Origin: an uncultured Aurantimonas sp.
GTDB taxonomy: Bacteria > Pseudomonadota > Alphaproteobacteria > Rhizobiales > Rhizobiaceae
Direction: 5' to 3'
DNA: 38,314 bases
Assembly (NCBI GenBank): GCA_947488615.1
Contig: CANKZU010000026.1
Coordinates: 1 to 38,314, forward strand
Each line of letters begins with the position of its first letter. The stretch's first letter is position 1. Under the pieces are notes generated by a model, which was not told where the DNA came from, ran no database searches, and worked only from the letters and a program-made list of their open reading frames with translations. This document shows positions 1-8,422 of the stretch, piece after piece. The position numbers were made by a program, and so were the translations under genes.

Positions 1-2
1 TC

Positions 3-497
3 ACCGCCAGACTGGGCTACACGACGGGAATGGATACCGGCGCTGGCATCAAATGGCTCTGGAACATAGAAAACCTCAGCGGCGGATCGGGAAACGATTA
101 CCTTTTCGGTGATGCCGGCAACAATCACCTGGAGGGGGGCGACGGCAATGATGTCCTGGTAGGCGGGGACGGAATGGATATCCTGGTGGGCGGTGACGCA
201 GGTGACCGCTTCCTTTTCCAGTTTGTCAGCGATTCGCTTCCCGGGATGCAGGACGAAATCCTTGACTTTACTCCCGGACAGGATGCCGTCGACCTGACGG
301 CTATCGACGCGAACAGCAAGCTGGCCGGGAATCAGGCATTTACTTTTGTTGGCGACAAGCCCTTTAGTGGCGGAGCCGGCGAGCTCAATTTCCAAAACGG
401 TGTTGTGTCGGGTGACATCAACGGTGATGGCGTTGCCGATTTTCAGATCAATATTCTCAACGTGTCAGCGCTCGTTGAGAGCGATTTCTACCTCTGA
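3..497 (+). CDS. RTX / serralysin-type C-terminal domain protein, 5'-truncated
   Basis: The frame is open from the window edge, so only the C-terminal 164 residues are seen. About four glycine/aspartate-rich nonapeptides (GGSGNDYLFGD, GGDGNDVLVGG, GGDGMDILVGG and a degenerate unit) match the calcium-binding RTX beta-roll. They are followed by a stretch like the peptidase M10 serralysin C-terminal domain (DEILDFTPGQDAVDL, then DINGDGVADF) that ends in the short hydrophobic tail DFYL. In this family the tail is the uncleaved type I secretion signal, so the protein is probably exported by an ABC/MFP/TolC-type exporter and folds with calcium outside the cell. The catalytic or binding part lies upstream of the window, so protease, hyaluronidase or adhesin cannot be told apart. 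Confidence 0.88.
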   Translation, partial: TARLGYTTGMDTGAGIKWLWNIENLSGGSGNDYLFGDAGNNHLEGGDGNDVLVGGDGMDILVGGDAGDRFLFQFVSDSLPGMQDEILDFTPGQDAVDLTAIDANSKLAGNQAFTFVGDKPFSGGAGELNFQNGVVSGDINGDGVADFQINILNVSALVESDFYL

Positions 498-520
498 CGA
501 TCAGTCCGGGAGAAAAGCAA

Positions 521-739
521 GTGAGTGAGTGGATCGATATCGATAGGTGGCCGGATTGTGCAAGTATGGAACGCCCCGGCATCATCTTCGAGGTCACTAA
601 CAACGAGCAAACATTGCTCACGACCTGTGTGGTTCCTTTGCCGCTTCCTTTCGACTGGAAGTCCGAGCCGGTGCGGTTTCGACCTGTTCCTGAACCAAAA
701 CCTCGTCACTCACCGCCGCTCCCAAAACCCGCAGAATAG
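521..739 (+). CDS. small hypothetical protein, proline-rich tail
   Basis: This is a 72-residue frame that I do not recognise. It starts 23 bases after the RTX stop at a GTG preceded by GGGAG at good spacing, so the two are probably co-transcribed. The first half looks like a small folded domain (ERPGIIFEVTNNEQ, then VPLPLPFDWKSEPVRFRPV). The end is rich in proline and basic residues. There is no signal peptide or membrane segment. Real coding is favoured by the ribosome binding site, the tight spacing and balanced residue content. The short length and lack of an identified family argue for caution. A link to secretion or maturation of the upstream RTX protein is only a guess from position. 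Confidence 0.5.
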   Translation: MSEWIDIDRWPDCASMERPGIIFEVTNNEQTLLTTCVVPLPLPFDWKSEPVRFRPVPEPKPRHSPPLPKPAE

Positions 740-1110
740 TGGAAGCTCTCGTTCTCTCGAGCGAACGGCAATCGAAGCTGCCCAGGTATTTGTGATCGAC
801 ACGGGTGAAAAGCGCTCCTAGCGCTCGCATTTGTCGGTATTTGAGGAATTTCGCCGGACGCGGTTCTGTTTCTCGGTTCGCCGCGGTGATCCACGCGGAG
901 GACGGCGAGGGACGTAGCGGCGCGACGGTCGAGCCGTCCGACAGATCGAGGGTCAGCGAACAATAGGACCCATGTCCGCTCGAAAACGGCGACCGGCGAG
1001 CCAGGGGGCCAGGGGGCTGGCAGAGCACGCAATTATCGTCCGCGTCCTAAGCCGTCGATGTGACGCCTTGCCTGGCACCATTCCTCTATTCGAGAGTCAG
1101 GCCTCCGTGC
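740..1110. other. gene-free stretch
   Basis: About 370 bases without a convincing gene. Overlapping open frames on the minus strand are arginine- and serine-rich, have no ribosome binding site and look like chance frames in GC-rich DNA. A short imperfect hairpin (CGTTC and GAACG around an eight-base loop, near 755-772) lies just after the 72-residue gene. It has no T-tract, so I do not call it a terminator. Confidence 0.4.
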
Positions 1111-1329
1111 CTAAGCGATGCCGTGAAGATTCGGCATGCGGCCAGGCAGCGCATTCGTCTGCGCATATCTGAGCGCCTGGAGACGCGCGTAAGGCTCCCA
1201 GGTCGCGAGCACTTTGCGCGCCGCGTCGGAAACCTCGAACTCGCCGCATCGCGGACAGCGGATCATCGCGACATGCGCCGCTTCGGCCTCGCCCCGCTCC
1301 GCCGGTCCGTCGCAGATGATGCACTGCAT
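1111..1329 (-). CDS. small zinc-ribbon protein
   Basis: A 72-residue protein with two cysteine pairs, CIIC at residues 3-6 and CPRC about 20 residues later (MIRCPRCGEFEVS). This is the usual arrangement of a four-cysteine zinc ribbon. The remainder is a helical stretch (ARKVLATWEPYARLQALRYAQ). The start is supported by GGGAGG seven to eight bases upstream on the minus strand. There is no membrane segment or signal peptide, so it should be cytoplasmic. Zinc ribbons of this size bind nucleic acid or protein partners; the specific role is unknown. It stands alone, separated from the chemoreceptor gene by that gene's terminator. Confidence 0.7.
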   Translation of the reverse strand: MQCIICDGPAERGEAEAAHVAMIRCPRCGEFEVSDAARKVLATWEPYARLQALRYAQTNALPGRMPNLHGIA

Positions 1330-1465
1330 TGATCGCTTTCCTCCCGGGCCTTCGATGAGCCGTCATCCTGCCCCTCATTGCCCGGTAATGGAATAGCGGT
1401 GGCGGCTCGCACCGCCGCATCATGGCGAACGCCGCCGAGAATCTGTCACCGCCTGGTTCGAACGT

Positions 1466-1500
1466 AAAAAAGGGCGGCTCGGTTGCACCGGACCGCCCTT
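1466..1500 (-). terminator. intrinsic terminator of the chemoreceptor operon
   Basis: Read on the minus strand, AAGGGCGG pairs with CCGCCCTT, with an inner CGGT/ACCG stem around the loop GCA, followed directly by a run of T. It lies 28 bases after the stop codon at 1529. Confidence 0.88.
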
Positions 1501-1528
1501 GATTGTGGGAGCCGCATTTGCGGCCGCG

Positions 1529-3421
1529 TCAGAACTCTTCCCAGGTCTCGGTCTCGTTGGCGGCGACCGGCTGCGGCTTGCGGGCGGTGTTGCCAACGAC
1601 GGCCAGTTGCGGCGCATGGGCCGCCGGACGGGTGCCGGGCTTGCCCTTGCCGGAGGCCGGCTTGGCGGCGCCGAGTTCGAAACGGTCGACCAGCCGGACC
1701 AGCTCGCTGGTCTCCTGGGTCAGCCGGTGCGAGGCGGCGGTGGATTCCTCCACCATCGCGGCATTCTGCTGGGTCACCTGATCCATCTGATGGACCGCCG
1801 TGTTGACCTCGGCCAGACCCGTCGCCTGTTCCTGCGCCGAGGACGAGATCTCCTGCACGATCGTGTTGATCTCGCTGACCTGGTCGGCGATGTCCTTCAG
1901 CGCCTGACCGGTCCGCGCCACCAGCTCCACACCCTGGCCGACCTGCGCGGTCGAGGTCGAGATCAGCGTCTTGATCTCCTTGGCCGCGTCGGCCGAGCGC
2001 TGGGCGAGCCCCCGCACTTCCTGGGCGACGACGGCAAAGCCGCGGCCCGCCTCGCCGGCCCGCGCCGCCTCGACCCCGGCGTTCAGCGCCAGGAGGTTGG
2101 TCTGGAAGGCAATCTCGTCGATCACCCCGATGATCTGGTTGATCTGCTTGGACGAAGCCTCGATGCCGGTCATCGCCTCGACCGCGCTGCCGACCACGAC
2201 GCCCGATTCCTCCGCCCCGGTCTTGGCCTTGGCGACCACGTCGCGGGCGTGGTTGGCGCCCTCGGCGGTGCGCTTGACCGTCGCGGTGATCTCGTTCAAC
2301 GCCGCCGCTGTCTCCTCCAGGCTCGCCGCCTGCTGCTCGGTGCGCCGGGCCAGATCGTCCGAGGCCTGGCTGATCTCGCCGGTGCCCGATCGGATCGAGC
2401 CCGTCGTCCCGGCGATCGTCGACATGGTCTCGCTGAGCTCGTCCATCGCCGCGTTGAAATCGTCCTTCAGCTTCAGATAGGCGTCGGGGAAATCCCGCGC
2501 GATGCGGTAGGTCAGATCGCCATCCGACAGCTTGGCCAGACCCGCGCCGATCTCGCCGACCACCAGATCCTGCTCCTGCGCCGTCATCTGCTGACGCTCG
2601 CCGTTCCGCCGGCGCTCGGCCTCGGCCTCCTCGCGCCGTGTCACCGCCTCGGCTTCAACCCGTTGCTTCTCCAAAGCCGCCTGCTTGAACGCCAACACCG
2701 CGTTCGCCATCCGGCCAACTTCGTCCTCGCGCTCGACATGCGGAACCTCGACGGAATTGTCGCCCTCAGCCAGCGCCGTCATGACGCCGGTCACCGTGCG
2801 AATCGGTCCGGTCACGCTGCGCTTGAGGAAGAACGCGACGACGCCCACAACCATGCCGGCGATGATGATACCGAAAAGGGCACCCTTCCACATCTCGGCT
2901 CGAGCCAGCGCGTCCAGGCGCGCGAGGTCCCAGGCCATGGCAACCGTGCCGATCTGTTCGCCGCCGGGGGCGATCGGCGCGGCAATCAGAAGATGTTGGC
3001 CGACCCGGCGCGTGCTGATCTTGCCGTTGGCGAGTTCCGTAGCCGAGTCGGCAACGAATCCCGACAGGTCGCCGGCGTTCGTCAGCACTTCGTCGGCGAA
3101 CTGGGTGACGGTCGCCCCGTCCTTGTTCAGGACCAGGACGTCCGACATTTCGTTACCGGGCTGCGCCGCAAGATCGGCGTAGACCTTGTCGACGACCTCA
3201 GCCTTGCCCCATTTCACACCGCCCGCCATCTGGTCGGCCATCAACTGCACGATGGTGACCGTGCTGCCTTCGGCTTCCTGATAGATCGTGCTCTTGAGGT
3301 TCTGCACCTGGATCGCGACGAGCGCCGCGATACCAAGCAACACAGGCACCGCTGTCGCCAGCGCTGCCTTCAACCCGACGGAGCGTGCGGGACTGGTTAG
3401 TTGCGGTAGAAACTTGGACAT
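1529..3421 (-). CDS. methyl-accepting chemotaxis protein
   Basis: A 630-residue chemoreceptor. TM1 is at about residues 17-38, a periplasmic sensor of about 140 residues with a Cache-like beta segment (VLVLNKDGATVTQF) follows, and TM2 is at about 178-199. A HAMP domain follows TM2, and a second HAMP-like segment lies near 300-350 (LSDGDLTYRIARDFPDAY). The cytoplasmic signalling coil carries the highly conserved hairpin tip (IDEIAFQTNLLALNAGVEAA) that binds CheA and CheW. The last residues, TWEEF, fit the xWxxF pentapeptide that tethers CheR or CheB in some receptors. The start has a TAAGGAAG ribosome site. It lies 33 bases downstream of an exported Cache-like protein and is probably co-transcribed with it. 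The ligand cannot be read from sequence. No che genes are present here. Confidence 0.96.
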   Translation of the reverse strand: MSKFLPQLTSPARSVGLKAALATAVPVLLGIAALVAIQVQNLKSTIYQEAEGSTVTIVQLMADQMAGGVKWGKAEVVDKVYADLAAQPGNEMSDVLVLNKDGATVTQFADEVLTNAGDLSGFVADSATELANGKISTRRVGQHLLIAAPIAPGGEQIGTVAMAWDLARLDALARAEMWKGALFGIIIAGMVVGVVAFFLKRSVTGPIRTVTGVMTALAEGDNSVEVPHVEREDEVGRMANAVLAFKQAALEKQRVEAEAVTRREEAEAERRRNGERQQMTAQEQDLVVGEIGAGLAKLSDGDLTYRIARDFPDAYLKLKDDFNAAMDELSETMSTIAGTTGSIRSGTGEISQASDDLARRTEQQAASLEETAAALNEITATVKRTAEGANHARDVVAKAKTGAEESGVVVGSAVEAMTGIEASSKQINQIIGVIDEIAFQTNLLALNAGVEAARAGEAGRGFAVVAQEVRGLAQRSADAAKEIKTLISTSTAQVGQGVELVARTGQALKDIADQVSEINTIVQEISSSAQEQATGLAEVNTAVHQMDQVTQQNAAMVEESTAASHRLTQETSELVRLVDRFELGAAKPASGKGKPGTRPAAHAPQLAVVGNTARKPQPVAANETETWEEF

Positions 3422-3454
3422 GGCTGAGGCTTCCTTACCCGATAGGGCTTACAA

Positions 3455-4042
3455 TCAGAGCATCTCGAGATTGATGCCGGCAGTCGCCGCACCGATCGGC
3501 TCGCCGGTCTCAGGATCGGTGATCGTGAAGCTGGCCTGCGACTGCAGCTGCTGAGTCGATTCGTCCTGCTCGATCTCGTCGACGAAGACCGCATCGGCAC
3601 CGGCACTGAAGGTCTTCTGCCATTTGGCTTCGTCGCCCTGCCAGTAATCCGATGTCGGGTCGCTCTGACCGACATTCAGGCCCTTGGCGTCCATGACGAA
3701 GAGTTCGGTCAGCGCGCCCTGCTGCTCGTCCTTGACCTTCTTCAGGTAACTCGACACTTCCGAGGAAAGCGTCCCGTCAACCATCGCGCCACCGCCGGCG
3801 TCGACCTCACCGCGCCATTTCTGGTCGAGCGCGTCGATATCGGCCTGGGAGATCGCGGCGTTCTTCTCATTCTGCGCCTTGATAGCGGCGATGACGATCG
3901 GATCGTTCAGAGCCGCCTTCAGCTTCGCTTCCACCAATTCCTTGATCGGCGCCTCATGCTGGTCCGCAAGCGCGGGCGTCACCAGGCTTGCGCCGCAGAG
4001 CAGAGCACCAGCGGCGGCAGTCATCATCATGTTCTTGAGCAT
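3455..4042 (-). CDS. exported Cache/PDC-like sensor domain protein
   Basis: A 195-residue protein with a signal peptide (basic and Met-rich start, hydrophobic core, cleavage near ALA-DQHEA). Its C-terminal half (LFVMDAKGLNVGQSDPTSDY, a WQGDEAKW segment, then ITDPETGEPIGAATAGI) resembles the small-molecule-binding Cache/PDC fold normally found inside chemoreceptors and sensor kinases. Here it is a free periplasmic protein without a membrane anchor. An ATG 30 bases further upstream would add ten residues ahead of the signal peptide. The chosen ATG has AAGGGGA just before it and gives a normal signal sequence. It is the first gene of an operon with the chemoreceptor, which suggests it presents or buffers a ligand for that receptor. 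That role is inference. Confidence 0.85.
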   Translation of the reverse strand: MLKNMMMTAAAGALLCGASLVTPALADQHEAPIKELVEAKLKAALNDPIVIAAIKAQNEKNAAISQADIDALDQKWRGEVDAGGGAMVDGTLSSEVSSYLKKVKDEQQGALTELFVMDAKGLNVGQSDPTSDYWQGDEAKWQKTFSAGADAVFVDEIEQDESTQQLQSQASFTITDPETGEPIGAATAGINLEML

Positions 4043-4515
4043 TGTTTCCCCTTGATCATTTATGTGAAGCATTCCGATCCGAACGTCACCGAACCGCGAA
4101 TGGATTGGATACGCATTTTCCGGCCGACCCTTCGCGGCACAATGCCGACGTCGCGTCCCCGATGACGGGCAACGATTACCGGCGCTTTGCTCCCCCTCGA
4201 GCGCCCGACCGAGGCAAACCTTGTGTTACAAACATGAAGAAATCGTTTTGACTTTCGATGCTTACGCGAACCCTATGTAAGGCGCATCGATTTCGTCAGT
4301 AATCAGTCTTTTCAATGCGGTCCAGCCGGCTTTGCGGCATGCATTCGAGGCCATGTAAGAAACGCATGATCCGCAGCGTTCCTGCGGCCGTCCCGCACGA
4401 ACGACCCGGCGCTCTCTGGCCGGCCGGGACGGCCTTCGGCGGGCAGGAAGCCTTTTGCCTCAGGGCGAAAATCCGCTAGAGCGGACGGAACGCATCCTCA
4501 GAACGAAGGCAGTCC
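4043..4515. other. divergent intergenic region
   Basis: About 470 bases between the chemoreceptor operon (minus) and the RNase D gene (plus). It must contain both promoters. A TTGACT hexamer lies at 4248-4253 on the plus strand, but no -10 sits at normal spacing, so I name no promoter. I see no repeat, RNA gene or convincing small frame. Confidence 0.4.
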
Positions 4516-5133
4516 ATGACCATCCGTGTCCACAAAGGCGATATCCCCGACATTTCCCGCTATACCGGCCCCGTCGCCATCGACACCGAAACGCTCGGCC
4601 TCGACACGCGCCGCGACCGGCTTTGCGTCGTCCAGCTGTCGCCTGGCGACGGTACGGCGGACATCGTGCAGATCGCCAAGGGCCAGCGCGAGGCGCCGAA
4701 CCTGACGACGCTGCTCAAGGACGCGTCGCGGACCAAGATCTTCCACTATGCCCGCTTCGACATCGCCGCGCTCTATCACGCCTTCGGGGTGATGACTGAC
4801 GGCATCTTCTGCACCAAGATCGCCTCGAGACTGACGCGGACCTATACCGACCGACACGGGCTGAAGGATCTGGCGCGCGAGATGGCCGGCACCGACCTGT
4901 CCAAGCAGCAGCAATCCTCCGACTGGGCCGCGGAGACCTTGTCGCCGGCGCAGGTCGAATATGCCGCCTCGGACGTTCTGTATCTCCACGACATCATGGG
5001 CGGCCTCTACAAACGGCTCGAGCGCGAGGACCGGATGGATCTCGCCAAGGCCTGCTTCGCCTTCCTGCCGACCCGGGCGAAGCTCGATCTGGCCGGCTGG
5101 GACGACGAGGACATTTTTTCCCACTCGGCCTGA
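4516..5133 (+). CDS. rnd: ribonuclease D-type 3'-5' exonuclease
   Basis: A 205-residue DEDDy exonuclease. Motif I is AIDTETLGL (D23, E25), motif II is IFHYARFDIAAL (D82), and motif III is VEYAASDVLYL (Y149, D153), so all four metal-binding acids and the tyrosine are present. The family trims the 3' ends of tRNA precursors and other structured RNAs. The protein is much shorter than E. coli RNase D (about 375 residues) because it lacks the HRDC domains. This short form is common in Alphaproteobacteria. A GAAGG ribosome site precedes the ATG. It appears to be monocistronic. Confidence 0.92.
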   Translation: MTIRVHKGDIPDISRYTGPVAIDTETLGLDTRRDRLCVVQLSPGDGTADIVQIAKGQREAPNLTTLLKDASRTKIFHYARFDIAALYHAFGVMTDGIFCTKIASRLTRTYTDRHGLKDLAREMAGTDLSKQQQSSDWAAETLSPAQVEYAASDVLYLHDIMGGLYKRLEREDRMDLAKACFAFLPTRAKLDLAGWDDEDIFSHSA

Positions 5134-5282
5134 GCGCTGGAGGCTGGGCGGAAGAGCAAAGCTCGCGCGGAGCTGATTTGCCATTGCGGCGACGAAAAAT
5201 GTCGCAAAGCGGACTGGTACGACACGCTTGTGCATCGCACATGCGCCGCATCACCCACGCGCTCACATGAAAGGCGCCAACC

Positions 5283-5378
5283 ATGATCCGCAGCGAAGTT
5301 TTCCAGACCCTCGCCGTTACCGGCATGATCACGCTAGCTTTGGCGGCAACCATCGTTTTGCTGTCGTTCATCGGCTGA
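5283..5378 (+). CDS. 31-residue single-pass membrane peptide
   Basis: A very short frame of 31 residues with AAAGG nine bases before the ATG. The peptide has a short polar start (MIRSEVFQTL) and one hydrophobic helix (MITLALAATIVLLSFIG), so it should insert in the inner membrane. Translation is supported by the ribosome site, the clean amphiphilic design and a hairpin about 55 bases after its stop. I recognise no family. It could be a small membrane regulator or a leader peptide for nothing visible. A chance frame is possible at this length. Confidence 0.45.
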   Translation: MIRSEVFQTLAVTGMITLALAATIVLLSFIG

Positions 5379-5431
5379 ACGGTAGGTCATTGGCCGGCGG
5401 CGAACGGCCGCCGCGGATCGCAAGACATTCG

Positions 5432-5465
5432 AGGCGTGGCAAGCCTGGCTTGCCGCGCCTTGATT
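5432..5465. terminator. hairpin between convergent genes
   Basis: AGGCGTGGCAAGC pairs with GCTTGCCGCGCCT around a three-base loop with one T:G position. On the plus strand it is followed by TGATTCGTTTTAAC, a weak T-tract. It lies between the 31-residue peptide (plus) and the TRAP permease (minus) and could end both transcripts. Confidence 0.55.
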
Positions 5466-5481
5466 CGTTTTAACGCTACTC

Positions 5482-8283
5482 TCAGCCCGCCACGGCCCCG
5501 GCCTTGGTCGGTGCCGGCTCGCGTGACGCCCGGCGGAGCTGGCCCCAGACGAGCAGGCCCAACAGGGCCAGGGCGGGCAGGAACATCCAATATTTCGTCG
5601 GCTGTTCGGTCGGCGTTCTGACCAGCGTGATCTGCTGATCCCAATCGAGCCCGACAGCCTCGGCCGGCGAGCCGAACGCCACATTGTCGATCATCGTCTT
5701 GCCGTCGGTCTCGACGAGCTCGAGCCCGGCATTCGCCAGTCGCTCCTCGCCGCTCGCCCCATCCGGCAAAGGCAGGTCGACCGTGCGCTCGGAGGGAGCG
5801 CCGAAGGCATCGAGATAGGCAATCCGCAGCCGCAGCGGCTGACCCTGCGGCGTATTTTCGGCCGCCACCACCAGCTCGCTCGCCGGCCGGTCGTTGTAAG
5901 GTGGCACCACCATGTCCATCCAGAAGCCCGGCCGGAACAGGGTAAAGGCGATCAAAAGCAGGGCCACACCCTCCCAGACGCGGTTCTTGGTCAGGAACCA
6001 GCCCTGCGTCGCGGCGGCGAACAGGAGCATCGCCACGGTCGCGACGATGAAGATGAGGATGCCCTGAATCCAACCGACATTGATCAGCAACAGATCGGTG
6101 TTGAAGATGAACAGGAACGGCAGCGCCGCCGTGCGCAGGGAATAGAAGAAGGCGATCGCGCCGGTCTTGATGGGGTCGCCGCCGGAAACCGCCGCCGCCG
6201 CGAAGGAGGCCAGCCCGACCGGTGGTGTCACGTCGGCCATGATGCCGAAATAGAACACGAACAGATGCACCGCGATCAGCGGCACGATCAGGCCGTTGGC
6301 CTCGCCGAGGGTGACAATTACCGGGGCGAGCAGCGCCGAGACGACAATATAATTGGCCGTGGTCGGCAGCCCCATGCCGAGGATCAGCGACAGGACCGCG
6401 GTGAGCAACAGAATGGCCATCAGATTGCCGCCCGACAGCACCTCGACGACCTCCGCCAGCGCCGAACCCACGCCGGTCTGCGACACCGCGCCGACGATGA
6501 TGCCGGCGGTCGCCGTGGCGATGCCGATGCCGATCATGTTGCGGGCACCGGTGATCAGCCCGTCGATCAGATCGATCAGGCCGCGGCCCGCCTCAAGGCC
6601 GTAATTGCCGGTCCCTCGGAAGAAGGCGGTGATCGGATGCTGGGTCACAAGGATGAAGATCATGAACGCCGCGGCCCAGAAGGCCGAAAGGCCCGGCGAC
6701 AGGCGGTCGACCATCAGCGCCCAGACGAGAACCACGACCGGCAGGATGAAATGCAGGCCGGATTTGACCGTCGGGCCGGGCAGCGGCAGTTCGGTGATCG
6801 GCTTGTCTGGGTCGTCCAGTTTCGGCGCCGGATATTTCGCGCCGTACCACAAAAGGCCGACATAGACCGCGATGAGCAGCGCGAAGACGATCCAGCCGGC
6901 ATTCTCGCCGAAGGTCGGGCGGATCCAGCCGATGCCGTAATAGACGCCGAACGACACGGCGCACAGCACCAGGATTCCGAAAACGACGCCGACCAGCCAC
7001 TGCAGCCAGGGCTTGGGCACATAGGCGCGGGGCAGGCCCTCCATGCCGGCCTTCAACGCCTCCAGATGAACGATGTAGACCAGCGCGATATAGGAGATGA
7101 CCGCCGGCAGAAAGGCGTGCTTGACCACGTCGAAATAGGGAATGCCGACATATTCGACCATCAGGAACGCGGCGGCACCCATGACCGGCGGCATGATCTG
7201 GCCGTTGACGGACGAAGCGGTTTCGACAGCGCCGGCCTTTTCGGCCGAGAAGCCGACCCGCTTCATCAGCGGGATGGTGAAGGTGCCGGTGGTCACGACG
7301 TTGGCGATCGAGGAGCCGGAGATCAGCCCGGTCATCGCGGAGGAGACGACTGCCGCCTTGGCCGGGCCCCCGCGCATGTGGCCCATCAGCGAGAAGGCGA
7401 CATTGATGAAGTAGCTGCCGGCGCCGGCCTTGTCGAGCAGCGAGCCGAACAGCACGAACAGGAAGACGAAGGACGTGGAGACGCCCAGCGCGATGCCGAA
7501 GACACCCTCGGTGGTGATCCACTGGTGGTTGATCACCTCGGAGAGCGAATTGCCCTTATGGGCGATGATCGACGGCATGTAGGGGCCGAGGAAGGTGTAG
7601 ATGAGGAACACCGACGCCACCACCATCAATGCCGGGCCAAGCGCCCGGCGGGTGGCTTCCAGGAGCACCATCAGCCCGACCGTGCCGACCATGAAGTCGG
7701 TCATGTTCGGCGCGCCGATGCGCCCCGAGATCGATTCATAAGCGAAATAGAGATAGGAGGCCGTCGCCGCGCCGGCGATCGCCAGCACCCATTCATGCGG
7801 CAGCACGCGCTTGTTCGGTGACGGCAGTGCCGCGGCGACGATCATCGCAATCGTGATCACCGGGATGTACCAGACCGGCAAGACACCAGTCGCGCCTTCC
7901 AGAAACAGAAAGCCCAGAAGCAGTGGCACGCCGATGCCGAGGACAAGCTGGAAGATCGACCGAGACGCCGGGAAGGCCAGAAAGGCCAGGAACAGCGCGA
8001 GGGCGAGATGGATCGACCGGGTTTCGGTGTTGTTGAAAACGCCAACGCCGACCATGAAGGGCAGCGGCGAGGCGATCCACAACTGGAACAGCGACCAGAC
8101 GAGCGCCGTGCCTGAGATCAGATACGCGACCGGCTTCGCCGGACTGCGGCCGCCGGTATCGGAGGAGGCGACGAGTTCATGCAGCGATTCCTGGCGTGAG
8201 GTCGCCGCTTCGACGTCGACACTGTCGATCTCGCGGGGGCGCTCGTCGTCGAGGCTCTCGGAATGACGCGGAGTTTTGGTCAT
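5482..8283 (-). CDS. TRAP transporter permease, fused 4TM/12TM (TAXI-type)
   Basis: A 933-residue inner-membrane protein with hydrophobic segments over most of its length. The N-terminal part holds the DctQ-like small subunit (first helix near residues 50-70). The large DctM-like part carries conserved glycine-rich loops (GSSIANVVTTGTFTIPLMK, GQIMPPVMGAAAFLM, LGMGLPTTANYIV, MADVTPPVGLASFAAAAV). The last 150 residues form a soluble stretch between two late helices, like the DUF3394 tail of TAXI-type fusions. TRAP transporters use an ion gradient and a periplasmic receptor to import organic acids. The receptor is encoded immediately upstream on the same strand. The substrate is unknown. The usual length of this fusion is about 850-900 residues, so nothing is missing. 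Confidence 0.95.
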   Translation of the reverse strand: MTKTPRHSESLDDERPREIDSVDVEAATSRQESLHELVASSDTGGRSPAKPVAYLISGTALVWSLFQLWIASPLPFMVGVGVFNNTETRSIHLALALFLAFLAFPASRSIFQLVLGIGVPLLLGFLFLEGATGVLPVWYIPVITIAMIVAAALPSPNKRVLPHEWVLAIAGAATASYLYFAYESISGRIGAPNMTDFMVGTVGLMVLLEATRRALGPALMVVASVFLIYTFLGPYMPSIIAHKGNSLSEVINHQWITTEGVFGIALGVSTSFVFLFVLFGSLLDKAGAGSYFINVAFSLMGHMRGGPAKAAVVSSAMTGLISGSSIANVVTTGTFTIPLMKRVGFSAEKAGAVETASSVNGQIMPPVMGAAAFLMVEYVGIPYFDVVKHAFLPAVISYIALVYIVHLEALKAGMEGLPRAYVPKPWLQWLVGVVFGILVLCAVSFGVYYGIGWIRPTFGENAGWIVFALLIAVYVGLLWYGAKYPAPKLDDPDKPITELPLPGPTVKSGLHFILPVVVLVWALMVDRLSPGLSAFWAAAFMIFILVTQHPITAFFRGTGNYGLEAGRGLIDLIDGLITGARNMIGIGIATATAGIIVGAVSQTGVGSALAEVVEVLSGGNLMAILLLTAVLSLILGMGLPTTANYIVVSALLAPVIVTLGEANGLIVPLIAVHLFVFYFGIMADVTPPVGLASFAAAAVSGGDPIKTGAIAFFYSLRTAALPFLFIFNTDLLLINVGWIQGILIFIVATVAMLLFAAATQGWFLTKNRVWEGVALLLIAFTLFRPGFWMDMVVPPYNDRPASELVVAAENTPQGQPLRLRIAYLDAFGAPSERTVDLPLPDGASGEERLANAGLELVETDGKTMIDNVAFGSPAEAVGLDWDQQITLVRTPTEQPTKYWMFLPALALLGLLVWGQLRRASREPAPTKAGAVAG

Positions 8284-8382
8284 TGCAGGAGCTCGCTTTG
8301 CCTGATGGTGGTCCGGCCGGGACGACGCCCCGAGCCGAGCCGGTCGGGACCGGAGACAATCGGAGGGTCATCGCGGGGTGAC

Positions 8383-8410
8383 GCGGCGGGGCCGATTTGG
8401 GTCCCGCCGC
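8383..8410 (-). promoter_or_regulatory. intercistronic hairpin in the TRAP operon
   Basis: GCGGCGGG and CCCGCCGC form a perfect eight-pair stem with a 12-base loop, 12 bases after the receptor gene and about 100 bases before the permease gene. There is no T-tract, so it is not a classical terminator. Such structures can protect an upstream message from 3' decay or cause partial attenuation, giving more receptor than permease. Confidence 0.45.
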
Positions 8411-8422
8411 CGATATGAGCGC

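Noticed and set aside
618..1032. Minus-strand frames between the 72-residue gene and the zinc-ribbon gene
   Set aside because: No ribosome site, two rival frames overlap each other, and composition is typical of chance frames.
1499..3400. 633-codon plus-strand frame opposite the chemoreceptor
   Set aside because: It is an antisense shadow caused by GC-rich third positions. It is full of Arg, Gly, Asp and His, with no domain and no ribosome site.
6265..7821. 518-codon plus-strand frame inside the TRAP permease gene
   Set aside because: Composition is His/Arg/Asp/Gln-rich with no fold pattern; the minus strand encodes a complete membrane protein here.
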